The notes beneath the pieces are model-generated. The model saw nothing but the letters and a program-made list of their open reading frames with translations. It was not told the DNA's origin and made no database searches. Source: CBDHDJ01 sp965261645 (GTDB lineage: Bacteria; Pseudomonadota; Alphaproteobacteria; SHVV01). Taken from it: a stretch of 64,000 nucleotides of DNA. Below, in pieces: positions 44,057 to 54,300 of this stretch. Location of the stretch: positions 496,001 to 560,000 of the forward strand of contig CBDHDJ010000004.1 of assembly GCA_965261645.1 (NCBI GenBank). Reading direction: 5' to 3'. Numbering within the stretch: the stretch's first letter is position 1; each line of letters opens with the position of its first letter. Position numbers and translations under genes: made by a program.

Positions 44057-44341
44057 ATGAGCAGAGCCGCATTCATCGAGAACGTCGCCAAGAAAGGCAA
44101 CATGAGCAAGGTCGAGTCCAAGCGCATGGTCGACTTGGTGTTGGGCGAGATCGGGACCGGGCTGAAGAAATCGAAGAAGGAAGGCCGCTACACCATCGGC
44201 AACTTCGGCACCTTCACCATCACCAAGCGCCGGGCGCGCGAGGGCCGCAATCCGCAGACGGGCGAAGCGATCCGGATCAAGGCCTCCAAGGTTCTGAAGT
44301 TCCGGCCGGCGGCCGCGCTGAAGAGGGCGGCGGGCGCCTGA
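44057..44341 (+). CDS. HU family DNA-binding protein (paralog 3)
   Basis: A 94-residue HU protein, MSRAAFIENVAKKGNMSKVE. Helices at 1-45, then YTIGNFGTFTITKRRAREGR and NPQTGEAIRIKASKVLKFRP, the complete DNA-binding arm. More Lys-rich and more divergent than the two HU domains at 4676 and 6397, so it is not a recent duplicate of those. Confidence 0.92.
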   Translation: MSRAAFIENVAKKGNMSKVESKRMVDLVLGEIGTGLKKSKKEGRYTIGNFGTFTITKRRAREGRNPQTGEAIRIKASKVLKFRPAAALKRAAGA

Positions 44342-44871
44342 TTCCCTGGTTGACATCTCTGACGGTTTCGGCCGGGGCGTAGATCGAGATCATCTGATTC
44401 TCCGTGCGTTACGATAGCTCCGCCGGGCCTCATTCCCTCGAAAGATCTCCTTGTCTCTGGCTCTGCTCTCCCTCTACCGCCGCCGCATGCGCCGGGCCGC
44501 GGAACAGGGATGCGGAGCCTGGCGGCGAACGCGGTGCGGGGCAGCGGCGGCGACCTATCCGACCCGCATCTTCCCCCGGCACAAGTCGTCAGCCTCGTCA
44601 AGTCGCAGCGTGATGAACCTCGGCATGCTGGGGGCGAAGGGACGCATGATCGTGCGGCCGCCCCGCCAGCCAGGGGCCTTGACCGCCCGGCCCTTGCGGC
44701 GCGGCAAGTCCTGCCCATGACCAACTCGAGGAACTCCCTGGGTGACGCTTATAGCACTTGCCGATGACGAGGCCCGCGGCGAGATCGAGCGCGGAGCGGC
44801 TGGTGTACGAGGGCCTGGCAAAGCGCTACGGCCGGCTCAAGTAGGGCACCCGGCCGAGGGAAACAAATAGA
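44342..44871. other. Region without a supported gene upstream of mreB
   Basis: About 530 bp. A 26-codon frame at 44764-44844 ending YEGLAKRYGRLK may be the tail of a lost gene. No ribosome-binding site of note precedes mreB except a weak GAGGGAA. Confidence 0.3.
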
Positions 44872-45918
44872 ATGTTCGACCGCGTCTTTGGCATGCTGTC
44901 CGCGGACATGGCGATCGACCTTGGCACCGCCAACACGTTGGTCTACGTCAAGGGCCGCGGTATCGTCCTGGATGAGCCCTCGGTGGTGGCGATAGCTACC
45001 CGCCGCGGCAAGACCCAAGTGCTGGCTGTCGGCGAGGAGGCCAAGCTCATGCTGGGGCGCACGCCCGGCAACATTCAGGCAATCCGGCCCCTGCGTGACG
45101 GCGTCATCGCTGACTTCGATGTCGCGGAGGAGATGATCAAGCACTTCATCCGCAAGGCCCAGACCCGTCGCTACTTCGTCAGCCCCCAGGTTATCGTCGC
45201 GGTGCCCTCGGGCTCGACCGCGGTCGAGCGCCGGGCGATCCAGGAATCGGCTGAGAGCGCAGGCGCGCGGCGGGTGTTCCTGATCGAAGAGCCGATGGCC
45301 GCGGCGATCGGCGCTGGACTGCCGGTGACCGAACCCACCGGCTCGATGGTGGTCGACGTGGGCGGTGGCACCACCGAGGTCGCGGTGATCTCGTTAGGCG
45401 GGATCGTCTATTCACGCTCGGTGCGGGTCGGGGGCGACAAGATGGACGAGGCGGTGATCGCCTATATCCGCCGCAACCACAACTTGCTGATCGGCCAAGG
45501 CAGCGCCGAGCGCATCAAGACCGCGATCGGCACCGCTTGTCGGCCTGCAGACGGCAGCGGCGAGACGATGAGCGTCAAGGGCCGCGACCTGATGAACGGA
45601 GTGCCCAAGGAACTGGTGATAGACCAACAGCAGATCGCCGAGAGCCTCGCCGAGCCGGTGGGAGCGATCATCGAGGCGGTCAAGGCGGCGCTCGAAAATA
45701 CTGCTCCCGAGCTCGCCGCCGACATCGCCGACAGGGGCATCGTCTTGACCGGCGGAGGCGCGCTCTTGGGCAACATGGACTACGTGCTGCGCCACACCAC
45801 CGGGCTCCCCGTTTCGGTCGCAAACCAGCCGCTCGGGTGCGTAGCGATGGGCACCGGGCAAGCGCTCGAGGAGTTGCGCACGTTGCGCGGCGTCTTGCAC
45901 CAGGATGTCAGCTGGTGA
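44872..45918 (+). CDS. mreB: Rod-shape-determining actin MreB
   Basis: A 348-residue full-length bacterial actin. Phosphate-1 loop DLGTANTLVYVKG (residues 16-28), the FISP-like VIVAVPSG, phosphate-2 VVDVGGGTTEVAVI and adenosine loop LTGGGALLGNM are all present. MreB polymerises under the inner membrane and guides lateral cell-wall synthesis with MreC, MreD, RodZ and PBP2. Here it stands alone, with no mreC/mreD following, between an HU gene and ICE backbone genes. It looks intact. It may be a duplicated or transferred copy, or a displaced chromosomal gene. Confidence 0.93.
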   Translation: MFDRVFGMLSADMAIDLGTANTLVYVKGRGIVLDEPSVVAIATRRGKTQVLAVGEEAKLMLGRTPGNIQAIRPLRDGVIADFDVAEEMIKHFIRKAQTRRYFVSPQVIVAVPSGSTAVERRAIQESAESAGARRVFLIEEPMAAAIGAGLPVTEPTGSMVVDVGGGTTEVAVISLGGIVYSRSVRVGGDKMDEAVIAYIRRNHNLLIGQGSAERIKTAIGTACRPADGSGETMSVKGRDLMNGVPKELVIDQQQIAESLAEPVGAIIEAVKAALENTAPELAADIADRGIVLTGGGALLGNMDYVLRHTTGLPVSVANQPLGCVAMGTGQALEELRTLRGVLHQDVSW

Positions 45919-46272
45919 CCGGGAATCCGTGCCGCGCGTCCTAGCTAGCTAGTGCTTCACCTTCGGTGAGACCCGATCGTGCCATGGCGCGCTAAGCGGC
46001 CTTCGCAATCAGCGCGAGACGCCCTTCCACCGCCCTCAAGGCCGCGACGGCTGCTGGCCCCGGCAAACTGCCAAGGGCGGCGCCCAAACCCTTGCGTAGC
46101 GGGCAGCATTCCTGTCGCACCTTTCTCCAGAAGGTCCCATTTAGATGCCGCTATTGAGCAGATGCCGCTATTGAGACCGCGGCGGGCGCCCGCCGCGCCC
46201 CTGATCCGCCTTTCAAGCACGCCATCGCCTGTCCGATCTCACGCAGGTTCGCGCCGCTGATGGGCAGGCCGG
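45919..46272. other. Intergenic, no gene seen
   Basis: About 350 bp between mreB and the minus-strand hypothetical gene. A CTAGCTAGCTAG tract lies at about 45941-45953. No coding sequence supported. Confidence 0.3.
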
Positions 46273-46650
46273 TCACGGCGCCGCAGGCTCCGGCATAGCT
46301 GCCGTCCCCCCTTGGCGAAGCGGCTCCAAATCAATTGTTGAAGACGGGGCCAGCGCCTCTTTCGCCTTTTCATTCCGGTATGCGATGAAGCCCGACGCGC
46401 CCCTGCCTTTGGCGCGGCGCAGTGTGTAACCATGATTGCCGAGATTGAACTCCGGGTCGTTCTCAAAGCCTGCGAGAGCCTCGACGATCTTCATCGCCAC
46501 GGGATCTGGCCTGCTCTTGGCTTGTGAGGCAGCCTGACGCTCCAGCCACTTTGCGAAGACCTCATCGGCGAGGTCGTCACCGACAGATTTTCGAAGCGCA
46601 TTTAATTTTCTCACCAGACCTTTGGTGAGTCCGGTTTCATCGATAGCCAT
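46273..46650 (-). CDS. Hypothetical protein
   Basis: A 125-residue soluble protein. MAIDETGLTKGLVRKLNALR and DLADEVFAKWLERQAASQAK are helical; FENDPEFNLGNHGYTLRRAK GRGASGFIAYRNEK is a compact beta-like part. Not recognised; composition and codon bias look genuine. Confidence 0.55.
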   Translation of the reverse strand: MAIDETGLTKGLVRKLNALRKSVGDDLADEVFAKWLERQAASQAKSRPDPVAMKIVEALAGFENDPEFNLGNHGYTLRRAKGRGASGFIAYRNEKAKEALAPSSTIDLEPLRQGGTAAMPEPAAP

Positions 46651-47092
46651 TTCTTACACCTCTCATTTCCATACGCCCGCAGCGCCAGCCAGGGATGTTT
46701 ATTGCGCGGTTGACATCCGCCACGAGACGGGCATTTCGGTGATTTTGCAAGATCGGGGCGGGTATCGGCAAGCCCAAAGCCTAACGCGGCGGACCGACAC
46801 CGCGGGCTGACGACTGTTCGCGGAACCGGCTGACAAAGCCGGCCGGCGGCATTGCCGGTGTCCGTAGCGGCAATACCGGCGTCCCACTTCCGGTACAGCT
46901 CCAGGGTTTCGATATCGTGTCGGGGAACACTCGCGGCGCGGGACACCGTCGCGCATTGCCGCCAAACGCTCCGGCTTAGGCCCGATGCACCCCAGAGAGT
47001 TTGAGTAAAGCAGGGAGAAGGGCGACGCGCCCGAGGCGAGAGAGTGAGTTTCCAGCCGGTGGCGTCTCAACCCCGTCAACCGGAGATGCCAG
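46651..47092. other. Intergenic, no gene seen
   Basis: About 440 bp with no supported gene. Contains the leader of the small gene at 47093 with a CGGAGATG ribosome-binding site. Confidence 0.3.
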
Positions 47093-47284
47093 ATGTTCGA
47101 TTCCAGACATACCTCGACCGAGTCCAACGACACCCTTTTCAATCCCGACAGCACACGCGATGCCGACCCAGACTTCGCCGCACCGCTTCCCGACGCCGGT
47201 GCACTGCTGGCCGCAGTCGGCATGCCGTCCCACGCGATCCGCGAGGTTCTCGGCTCCCGGACATATACCGGTGCGGACGGCTGA
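47093..47284 (+). CDS. Small acidic ICE protein, unknown
   Basis: A 63-residue protein with a CGGAG site 9 bp before the ATG. LPDAGALLAAVGMPSHAIRE is a plausible helix. Short Asp-rich proteins precede SSB in several ICEs; the function is unknown. Confidence 0.5.
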   Translation: MFDSRHTSTESNDTLFNPDSTRDADPDFAAPLPDAGALLAAVGMPSHAIREVLGSRTYTGADG

Positions 47285-47390
47285 ATAGAGGAAGAGGGGG
47301 GCTTAGAGAAGTGTGAAGGGGGAAGGGTCGAGAGAGGCCTGACCCCGTTCGCTAACCCGATGTCATAACCCGGATCATAGGAGATTGATC

Positions 47391-47828
47391 ATGTTCGGAC
47401 TGAATAACGCGCAGTTGATCGGACGCCTCGGCGCCGACGCCACCGTCAGCCACCTCACCAACGGCGGCCGCGTCGCCAACGTCTCGATCGCGACCGACGA
47501 GAGCTACCTCGACAAGAACTCCGGCGACAAGGTGGACCGCACCGAGTGGCACCGCATCGTCACCTTCCAGGACGGCCTGGTGGAGATGATGGAGAAGCAC
47601 GCGAAGAAGGGTCGCCTGGTCTACGTCTCGGGCAAGCTGCAGACCCGCAAGTGGCGTAAGGACGGCGAGGACAGCGACCGTTTCTCGACCGAGATCCTGC
47701 TGGTCCCCGGCGGCAGAGTCCAATTTTTAGACAAGCCGAACGGCAACGGCGCGCCGGCGATGAACGGCAAGACCGTGCCTTCCGCCGAAACCGCCGCGAC
47801 GGTGGATGACAGCGAAATTCCGTTCTAA
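47391..47828 (+). CDS. ssb: Single-stranded DNA-binding protein
   Basis: A 145-residue SSB. The start is at 47391 (MFGLNNAQLIGRLGADATVS) after a TAGGAGA site. The OB-fold covers residues 1-110 with VANVSIATDESY, TEWHRIVTFQDGLVEMMEKH and LVYVSGKLQTRKW. The C-terminal acidic tip DDSEIPF recruits partner enzymes. This is the ICE-encoded copy, preceding a Toprim gene, and would protect transferred single strands. Confidence 0.94.
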   Translation: MFGLNNAQLIGRLGADATVSHLTNGGRVANVSIATDESYLDKNSGDKVDRTEWHRIVTFQDGLVEMMEKHAKKGRLVYVSGKLQTRKWRKDGEDSDRFSTEILLVPGGRVQFLDKPNGNGAPAMNGKTVPSAETAATVDDSEIPF

Positions 47829-48090
47829 ACGGTCGCCTCCCTCCCGCATAACTCAGGGCCAGTCCCTGCCAAGTTGGCATGGGGCTGGCCCTTTTTTTGG
47901 AGTCCCGTTCGAGCCCGCCTCTACAGCGTTCCCAAACCCTGGACGCGGAGCGGCCGCGCTACGCGCTCCGCTCCCACGGCCCTCACCGGCAAAAGGTCGA
48001 GGCGGGCCTGAAGGGGGCGTCCCGCAACAGGCAGGAGAGGTTCCCCATGCAACCGTTTCGCGCCATCGCTCCCCTAAGGGATCACGCCCC

Positions 48091-49113
48091 ATGAACGCCA
48101 CTGAAATTGCCTCTGCGTTAAGCACACGGGCCGAAGACGTATGCCGCCGCTACCTTCCCCGCGGCCGCAAACAGGGCAGATATTGGACAGCTGGCGACAA
48201 AAGCGGCGCCAAGGGTCGCTCCCTCTTTGTGCGTCTGGCGCCTCCAGGCATACCCGGAAAATGGACCGACGCCGCGACCAACGAGCATGGCGATCTGCTC
48301 GATCTCATCCGTCTGCACACCGGCGGAGCATCGCTGCGGCACGCCATGGAGGAGGCCCTCGCGTTCCTCGCCCTGCCACCGTCCACTCCCGCCAATGGCG
48401 GCGATCACCCCTGTAGCTATGACCGTGAAGAAGCAGCGCGCCACCTCTGGCGGCGTTGCCGCCCCATCGATGGCACCCATGCGGAAGCCTATCTGCACGC
48501 CCGCGCCATCGGCTACTGCCGCTTCCCGTCCCTGCGGTTTCATCCGGATCTAATCCATCGTGCAGATGACGGCATCCACCGCCTCCCGGCGCTTGTCGCC
48601 GCCGTCACCGGCGACGATGGCGCCATCGAGGGCGTGCAACGCACCTGGCTCGATCCCAAGCTACCCGAGAAAGCCAACCTCGCCCGCCCTCGCAAAGCGC
48701 TTGGGCGCGTCTACGGCCGGGCCGTGCGCTTCGGCGGGTCCGCCTCCGGCGCGATCCTGCTTGCCGGCGAGGGCATCGAAACCGTTCTATCGCTGGTCAG
48801 CGCCGTTCCCGGCATTCATGCCGCAGCGGCTCTATCGGCAGGAAGCCTGGGCGCCTTCGAACCGCCCCAGGACCTCGCCCTGTTGGTCATCGCCCGCGAT
48901 AAAGACATGGAAGGCGGGGACGCCGCAAACCGTCTTCAGCGCCGTTGCGTGGAACGCAGCATTCCCTCAATCGTGATCGTTCCCGAACACTCCGATTTTA
49001 ATGACGATCTCATTGCCTTCGGAGAAGAAACCCTCGCGGCTCGAATCGCGCCCCTTATTGCAAGCACCGAGTCCGGGGAACGGTGGAAGAGAGGCGTGGG
49101 AGTGGGAGAATAA
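48091..49113 (+). CDS. Toprim-domain primase-like protein
   Basis: A 340-residue protein with the start at 48091 (MNATEIASALSTRAEDVCRR). An N-terminal zinc-free primase-like part (ALSTRAEDVCRRYLPRGRKQ, WTDAATNEHGDLLDLIRLHT) precedes a Toprim fold with ILLAGEGIETVLSLVSAVPG (catalytic Glu) and LLVIARDKDMEGGDAANRL (DxD). It belongs to the DUF7146/Toprim family that accompanies relaxases in ICEs and plasmids. It probably primes or processes transferred DNA. It is about 260 bp downstream of ssb and likely functions with it. Confidence 0.88.
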   Translation: MNATEIASALSTRAEDVCRRYLPRGRKQGRYWTAGDKSGAKGRSLFVRLAPPGIPGKWTDAATNEHGDLLDLIRLHTGGASLRHAMEEALAFLALPPSTPANGGDHPCSYDREEAARHLWRRCRPIDGTHAEAYLHARAIGYCRFPSLRFHPDLIHRADDGIHRLPALVAAVTGDDGAIEGVQRTWLDPKLPEKANLARPRKALGRVYGRAVRFGGSASGAILLAGEGIETVLSLVSAVPGIHAAAALSAGSLGAFEPPQDLALLVIARDKDMEGGDAANRLQRRCVERSIPSIVIVPEHSDFNDDLIAFGEETLAARIAPLIASTESGERWKRGVGVGE

Positions 49114-49415
49114 TTACCCCGTCATGATGTCTCATTGTGTCACACGTTCTCACTGCGCCAACCCCTGCGGGGTCCTCCACTCCGCTTACGCTCCGTTACG
49201 GCGATAGCGCGCAATGCCACGCCGCTACGCGGCTAGCGCCGGTGGAATGCGCGACCGTGGCTCGCTCGCTACGCTCCCTGCGCCCGCACCACTCGCGCAT
49301 TCCTCCGGCGCAGGCATTCCGGCCATCGTGGCTCCGCTGCGAGCGCGTGATCCAAAGAGTCATCACGACGGGGCAGACCGCCTCGGAGGATAGCAACATA
49401 GCAATGGAGAGAATC
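49114..49415. other. Intergenic with inverted repeats
   Basis: About 300 bp containing many CGCTACGC/GCGTAGCG-like short inverted repeats (for example gccgctacgcggctagcg at 49221-49238). Probably structured leader or terminator DNA. No gene. Confidence 0.35.
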
Positions 49416-50333
49416 ATGCAGAACTTCATCAGAACCGAAACGTCATCTCCGACCGCAATGGCTTGCGAACAGGCTGCCCTGTTCGGCGCGACCCCTGGTC
49501 CCGACGAGTTCGACAACCGGGATATCTGGAACGAGGACGAAGCACTTTCCGGAATCGAGGAAGCCATCCACATCCTGGCCGGTGTGGTCGCACCGGACGG
49601 CACGCAGCTCTCCGACGAACGCGAGAGCCTCCTCTGGGGCTTCGTCAATGCACTGCACGCCCAGGTCCAGCGCCTCGACCGCGGCACCGACAAGATCGCG
49701 CCCGAAATGAAGGACCTCCAACGCGAGCAAGACGGCTCCGAGATCAAGTCTTGCGAACTCGAACGCCTGACCGACCAGGTCCAGAACCTCGGTGATCGCC
49801 GCGATGCCTTCGAGGCCATGCGCGACCTCGCCGCAGAGGGATACCGCACCGAGACCGGCGACACCTGGCGCCCGCGCAACGGGTCGCACAGCAGCCAGAC
49901 CGGCAAACTAACTTCCGCCGCCATCGACGCCCGCGACTACCTCCGCGCCCGCAAGGACCGTGAGACCTCCGCACATCTGCCCGAGGGCACCCTGGTCGCC
50001 TTCACCGGCGGCAAGGACTTCGACGACGTCACCGCCATCTGGCACTCCCTGGACAGCATCAAGCTCAAGTACGACGATATGGTCCTGCTACACGGCGGTG
50101 GACCCGGTGCGGAGAAAATCGCGGCAAGCTGGGCCGAGAAGAACGGCGTTCACCAGGTCGTCTGCAAGCCGAACTGGGACCGGGACGGCAAAGCCGCGCC
50201 CTTCCGGCGCAACGACGTCCTGCTGAACTTCCTGCCGAAGGGCCTCGTCGCCTTTCCCGGTTCCGGCATCACAAACAATATGGTCGACAAGGCCCGCAAG
50301 ATCGGAATTCCCGTACTTCTCGCCGCCGCCTGA
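49416..50333 (+). CDS. DUF2493 (SLOG-fold) protein
   Basis: A 305-residue protein. The ATG at 49416 (MQNFIRTETSSPTAMACEQA) is preceded by GGAGAG; an ATG 12 bp upstream is possible. The N-terminal part is helical (SGIEEAIHILAGVVAPDGTQ, ERLTDQVQNLGDRRDAFEAM). The C-terminal 125 residues, from TLVAFTGGKDFDDVTAIWHS, are the YspA/cpYpsA-related SLOG domain with LLHGGGPGAEKIAASWAEKN and NNMVDKARKIGIPVL. SLOG domains bind nucleotides or nucleotide-derived signals. The ICE context is typical and the molecular role unknown. Confidence 0.88.
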   Translation: MQNFIRTETSSPTAMACEQAALFGATPGPDEFDNRDIWNEDEALSGIEEAIHILAGVVAPDGTQLSDERESLLWGFVNALHAQVQRLDRGTDKIAPEMKDLQREQDGSEIKSCELERLTDQVQNLGDRRDAFEAMRDLAAEGYRTETGDTWRPRNGSHSSQTGKLTSAAIDARDYLRARKDRETSAHLPEGTLVAFTGGKDFDDVTAIWHSLDSIKLKYDDMVLLHGGGPGAEKIAASWAEKNGVHQVVCKPNWDRDGKAAPFRRNDVLLNFLPKGLVAFPGSGITNNMVDKARKIGIPVLLAAA

Positions 50334-50346
50334 CGATACCCTTCAG

Positions 50347-50391
50347 AGTCGGCCTCCGCCATCACTCGGCGGAGGTCGGCCCCTTTTTTTA
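50347..50391 (+). terminator. Rho-independent terminator
   Basis: GGCCTCCGCC pairs with GGCGGAGGTC around the ATCACTC loop, followed by seven T. It ends transcription of the SSB-Toprim-DUF2493 operon just after the 50333 stop. Confidence 0.8.
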
Positions 50392-50542
50392 TGCCGTGTG
50401 CATAAAGTCACGGCCCATGGCGGGGCGCTTCGCGCCATCGCCGTTCGCGGGCGCTTACGCACCACGCCATCCCCCATTGCAACTTCACTATATCCACATC
50501 CCGAAAACCGTCACGACGAACCCATGTGCGCCGTCGTTCGGC

Positions 50543-50845
50543 TCAGAACGGATCTTCACCTTCTTGCGACACCATGGCCCTGGCAGCCTCGGCAACCTTC
50601 CTTCCCGGCAACACGCCCTTGGTCAGAAACGTCCGCAGACTGCGCTCCGTGATATCGATCCCGCCCAATTTCAACACTTCATGCATTTGAGCCACCGTAA
50701 CGCCCTTGGCCTGTTGCTCGATCAATCGCTTCCGTAACCGGTCCAGCACATCCGCCAAGCTCAGCTTAGGTGGCACAAGTTTCGCCAACTCGCCGTCTAT
50801 GGCATTGAAGTCGATATCCGCTTCGTTGAAACGCTTCGCTGGCAT
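50543..50845 (-). CDS. Small ICE/plasmid protein divergent from relaxase
   Basis: A 100-residue protein MPAKRFNEADIDFNAIDGEL then LSLADVLDRLRKRLIEQQAK, VTVAQMHEVLKLGGIDITER and SLRTFLTKG, an all-helical DNA-binding-like pattern. It resembles short relaxase-accessory or TraC/MobC-like proteins that are encoded divergently from MobF relaxases (inference). It faces the relaxase across the probable oriT region. Confidence 0.65.
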   Translation of the reverse strand: MPAKRFNEADIDFNAIDGELAKLVPPKLSLADVLDRLRKRLIEQQAKGVTVAQMHEVLKLGGIDITERSLRTFLTKGVLPGRKVAEAARAMVSQEGEDPF

Positions 50846-51332
50846 ATTCCGTCTCTCTCCGCCATTTCAGGGTTCGTAATCAGGCCCAGATGCATTTGCC
50901 GGCTATCCGATCACCCTTCTGAGGAACGAGAACCTTGACAATCCGAAACACCGGTCATGATGGTCCGCCCGCTTTCCAAACCTCCCCCGAATGCAACAGC
51001 GAGAAAATCCTGCGTTTTCCAAACTTGCGCACCGTCAATGTAGACGGCCAATAAAATCCTTGCAAGGTCTAACGATATGCGTATGCTCGGTCGCGAACGA
51101 GAGACAAATGGTGTTTCTTACCTATCACACCTCTGCACCACCAGGTGCTCAGATTTTGAAAAAGTAAACAACCTTGTTATCTTGTGCAAAGCTCGCATGG
51201 CCGTTTAGTTAACCTCCTGTTAAATAGAGGAATTTCAAAGGCTGGAATCACGAGGGCAGCAGCAGTCATATTTCAGCTGTATTCCGGCCAGGTTGTATCC
51301 CTGCCAGGCAACGTAGTTACAGAGCCGGCGTC
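50846..51332. promoter_or_regulatory. Candidate oriT/regulatory region between accessory gene and relaxase
   Basis: A 487-bp gap, AT-richer than its neighbours, between divergent genes, which is where MobF elements keep oriT and relaxase promoters. A short hairpin GCACC-acca-GGTGC lies at 51135-51148, an AACAA-cc-TTGTT repeat near 51167-51178, and a GTTAAC/GTTAA pair at 51208-51225. The nic site cannot be recognised by eye. Confidence 0.4.
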
Positions 51333-54300
51333 ATGGTAGCCTCTCTGGCCCAAGCTGCATCGGCCGCATATTACCTGGAAAGCCAGCGTTCCTTCCGTCA
51401 CCCCAACGAATACTACACGGCGGGAGAAGAACCGGATGGCGTCTGGTTCATTCCGAAGGGCCTGTTCGGTCTTGTCGACGACGGCAAGGTCGACAGCAGT
51501 GACTTCCATCGGCTGTACAACGGATTCGCACCGAACACCGGAGGCAAGCTGACCCAAAACGCCGGTAGCGAACAGCGCTCGGCAGGTCTGGACATGACCT
51601 TCAGCGCCGACAAGAGCGTCTCGGCTCTGTGGGCGGTCGCCGGCCCCGAGCTGCGTTCGGAGATCGAGCAGGCGCATAACGATGCGGCGCGTGTAGCACT
51701 TGAGGAAACAGTGCTGAGGCATTGCGCCTATACCCGCATCCGTAACCGGGACGGCGATATCGAGGTCCTGCCGGCTGACATATCCGCCGCGATGTTCCAG
51801 CATGGCACCAGCCGGGACAACGATCCGCAGCTTCATACTCATTGTGTGATTTTCAATGCCGCCCGCACACACCGGGACGGCAAGTACCGGGCGCTGCATC
51901 AACACCCGGTCTACACATGGGTGAAGGCGGCGGGGGCGGTCTACCGCAATGCCCTGGCCTGGAGCCTGCAAGAGCGCCTCGGCATCCGCATGGAACAGTA
52001 CGGCAAGGATGGAGAGTTCACCCGTATCGCAGGCATGTCCGGGGACCTGATCGGACACTGGTCGAAGCGCCGAGCAGCGATCATCGAAGCGGCCCGGGAG
52101 ATGGGCTTTACGGTCGAGGGCAACGCACCGCGTGCAGCGGCGGCGAACAAGATCACACGAGCCGGCAAGTCGCCCGACAACGACCCGGAGATTCGTCACC
52201 GTCGGTGGCGTGGAGAGGCGGACGGCTTTATCGAATGCGAGGCACTGATCGCCTCGCTCTTGGGTAAGTCGGAAGAGATTACCCAAGAACAGGTCCGGGC
52301 GCTGACGGCGGTGTTGGAAGATCTTCCGGAACGCCTTACGCGGGAGGAAGCGGTATTCCGCCTGCCGGATATTGTCGAGCGGGTGGGCAACGCAACCGCC
52401 GGGCTGTTGAGCCGGGACGCGGTGGCGACAAGTATTGAACGTGTGCTTCTGAGCCCGGAGGTGGTGCGCCTGACCCGACCGCCGCGTTCCGCCGAGGGCC
52501 GGGCCGATATGGCGCACACGAGATTGTATTCAACCCGTCACAACCTGCAGATGGAGCAGGAAGTCAGGGATATGGCGGCAGGCATGGCCGCCGGTACGGG
52601 ACACTCCTTATCCGGCCAGGCCATCGAGGCAAAGCTGGCGGGGCTCCTTGAAGTGGGTTATCCGCTGAGCAAGGAACAGATCGCGGCGATCCGCTCGGTT
52701 ACCTCATCAGGGGGCCGGGTCGCCATCATCGAAGGGGCGGCAGGTTCGGGCAAGACCACGACGTTGCGGCCCATCGCCGATCTCTACCGTGAACACGGAC
52801 AGAGCATCATCGCCACCGCCGTGGCCTGGCGGACAGCAGTGGCGCTTGGCAACGATGTCGATGCGCGGCCATTCTGCGTCGACAAGCTGCTGCGCCTCGC
52901 CGCGCGGGGCGGCATCGATATCGATGGAAACACTATCATTATCGTCGACGAGGCGGGGATGCTGTCGACCCGTCAAGCGCATCATATTCTCCAGCTCTCC
53001 GAGCGCCACGGGGCGAAGATCGTCTTTGCAGGCGACACACAGCAGCAACAACCGGTGGAAGCGGGACTGGGGCTCAGGTTGATCCGCGATGCAGTTGGCA
53101 GCGTGCGGGTGGACCGCATACGGCGTCAGAAGGCGGATATCGAGGATATCCTGGTCCATGTCCATGGCGAGACGCCGGAGGCAGCGCGGTTCCGGGCAAA
53201 GCTTATGGGTGAGCAGGAAAGCGCCAATATTCTTGGCGATTACGAGGCCATGGCCGAAAAACCCCTGTTCACGCCGTGGCAGGTTTCCACATCGGAGGCG
53301 TTGCGCGATGGAGATGCGACATCGGCTATTGCAGCCCATCACGCAAGAGGACGGTTCCATATCGGGTACGACGAAGAAAAAACGCTGATCGGTCTGGTCG
53401 ATCACTGGGACCGCTACCGGCAAGCCAACCCCGGCAAGTCCACCGTGGTGCTGGCGCGGACGCGGGCCGAAGTGCGGGCGCTATCGCATCTGATGCGGGA
53501 ACGCCGTTTCGCCGCACTGCCGGATGCAGAACGGGCCAATACGGGCCGGGTGACGGTGACCGTCAGCCGGGGCTCGGAAGACGACCGGACGGCCTCGCCG
53601 CTGGAGATCGTGCGCGGGGACCGGCTTCGCATCGGCGCCACGCACTGGGAGAAGCAGCTGTTAAACGGGATCGTGGTCACGGTAGAGGATTTCAAGGTTG
53701 AACGAGCTGAGGCCGGTGCGGAGCCGAGTGTCCTGATATCGGCGCGCACCGAGGATGGGCGGGCCGTATCGTTCCATCACGACGAGATCCGCGACTGGTA
53801 CGGCAATATCCGACTCGATCACGGTTATGCCCTCACCATCACTTCGGCTCAGCGGTTGACCGTGGACCGGACGTTCCTGTTGGCGGATGCGAGGCCCGCG
53901 CGTGAAACCATCTATCCTGCAGCAACACGCCATCGCGAGGGGCTCGACATCTATGTCAACCGGGCGCCACTCGCCCTTGAAATCGCCGACAGGCGGGCCG
54001 ACAACGACCGGGCGACGGCGGTGACGGACACCGAGATCCGGGCCTGGCTGGCTGAATGCTGGTCGCGGTCGCAGCCCAAGGAGGCGGCGCTCGACTACAT
54101 GGCCGATGGCATATGGCAAGACAGCCGGGAGAATGTCCGGGAGGGCAGAAGCCGATCCTCCGGCGAAACCCCGGACGAGACGGGCGAAGTCCGCGCCGCG
54201 GCGAACGACAACACGCTGGCCCGTATCGCGCGGGATATTCGGCGCACCGCTTTCGGCTGGCGCCACGCCCAGACGGTGGCTTCGTTCGTAGATGGCCGCA

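Noticed and set aside
44555..44821. 88-codon minus-strand frame upstream of mreB
   Set aside because: Basic low-complexity translation, no family; overlaps the mreB leader without a ribosome-binding site.
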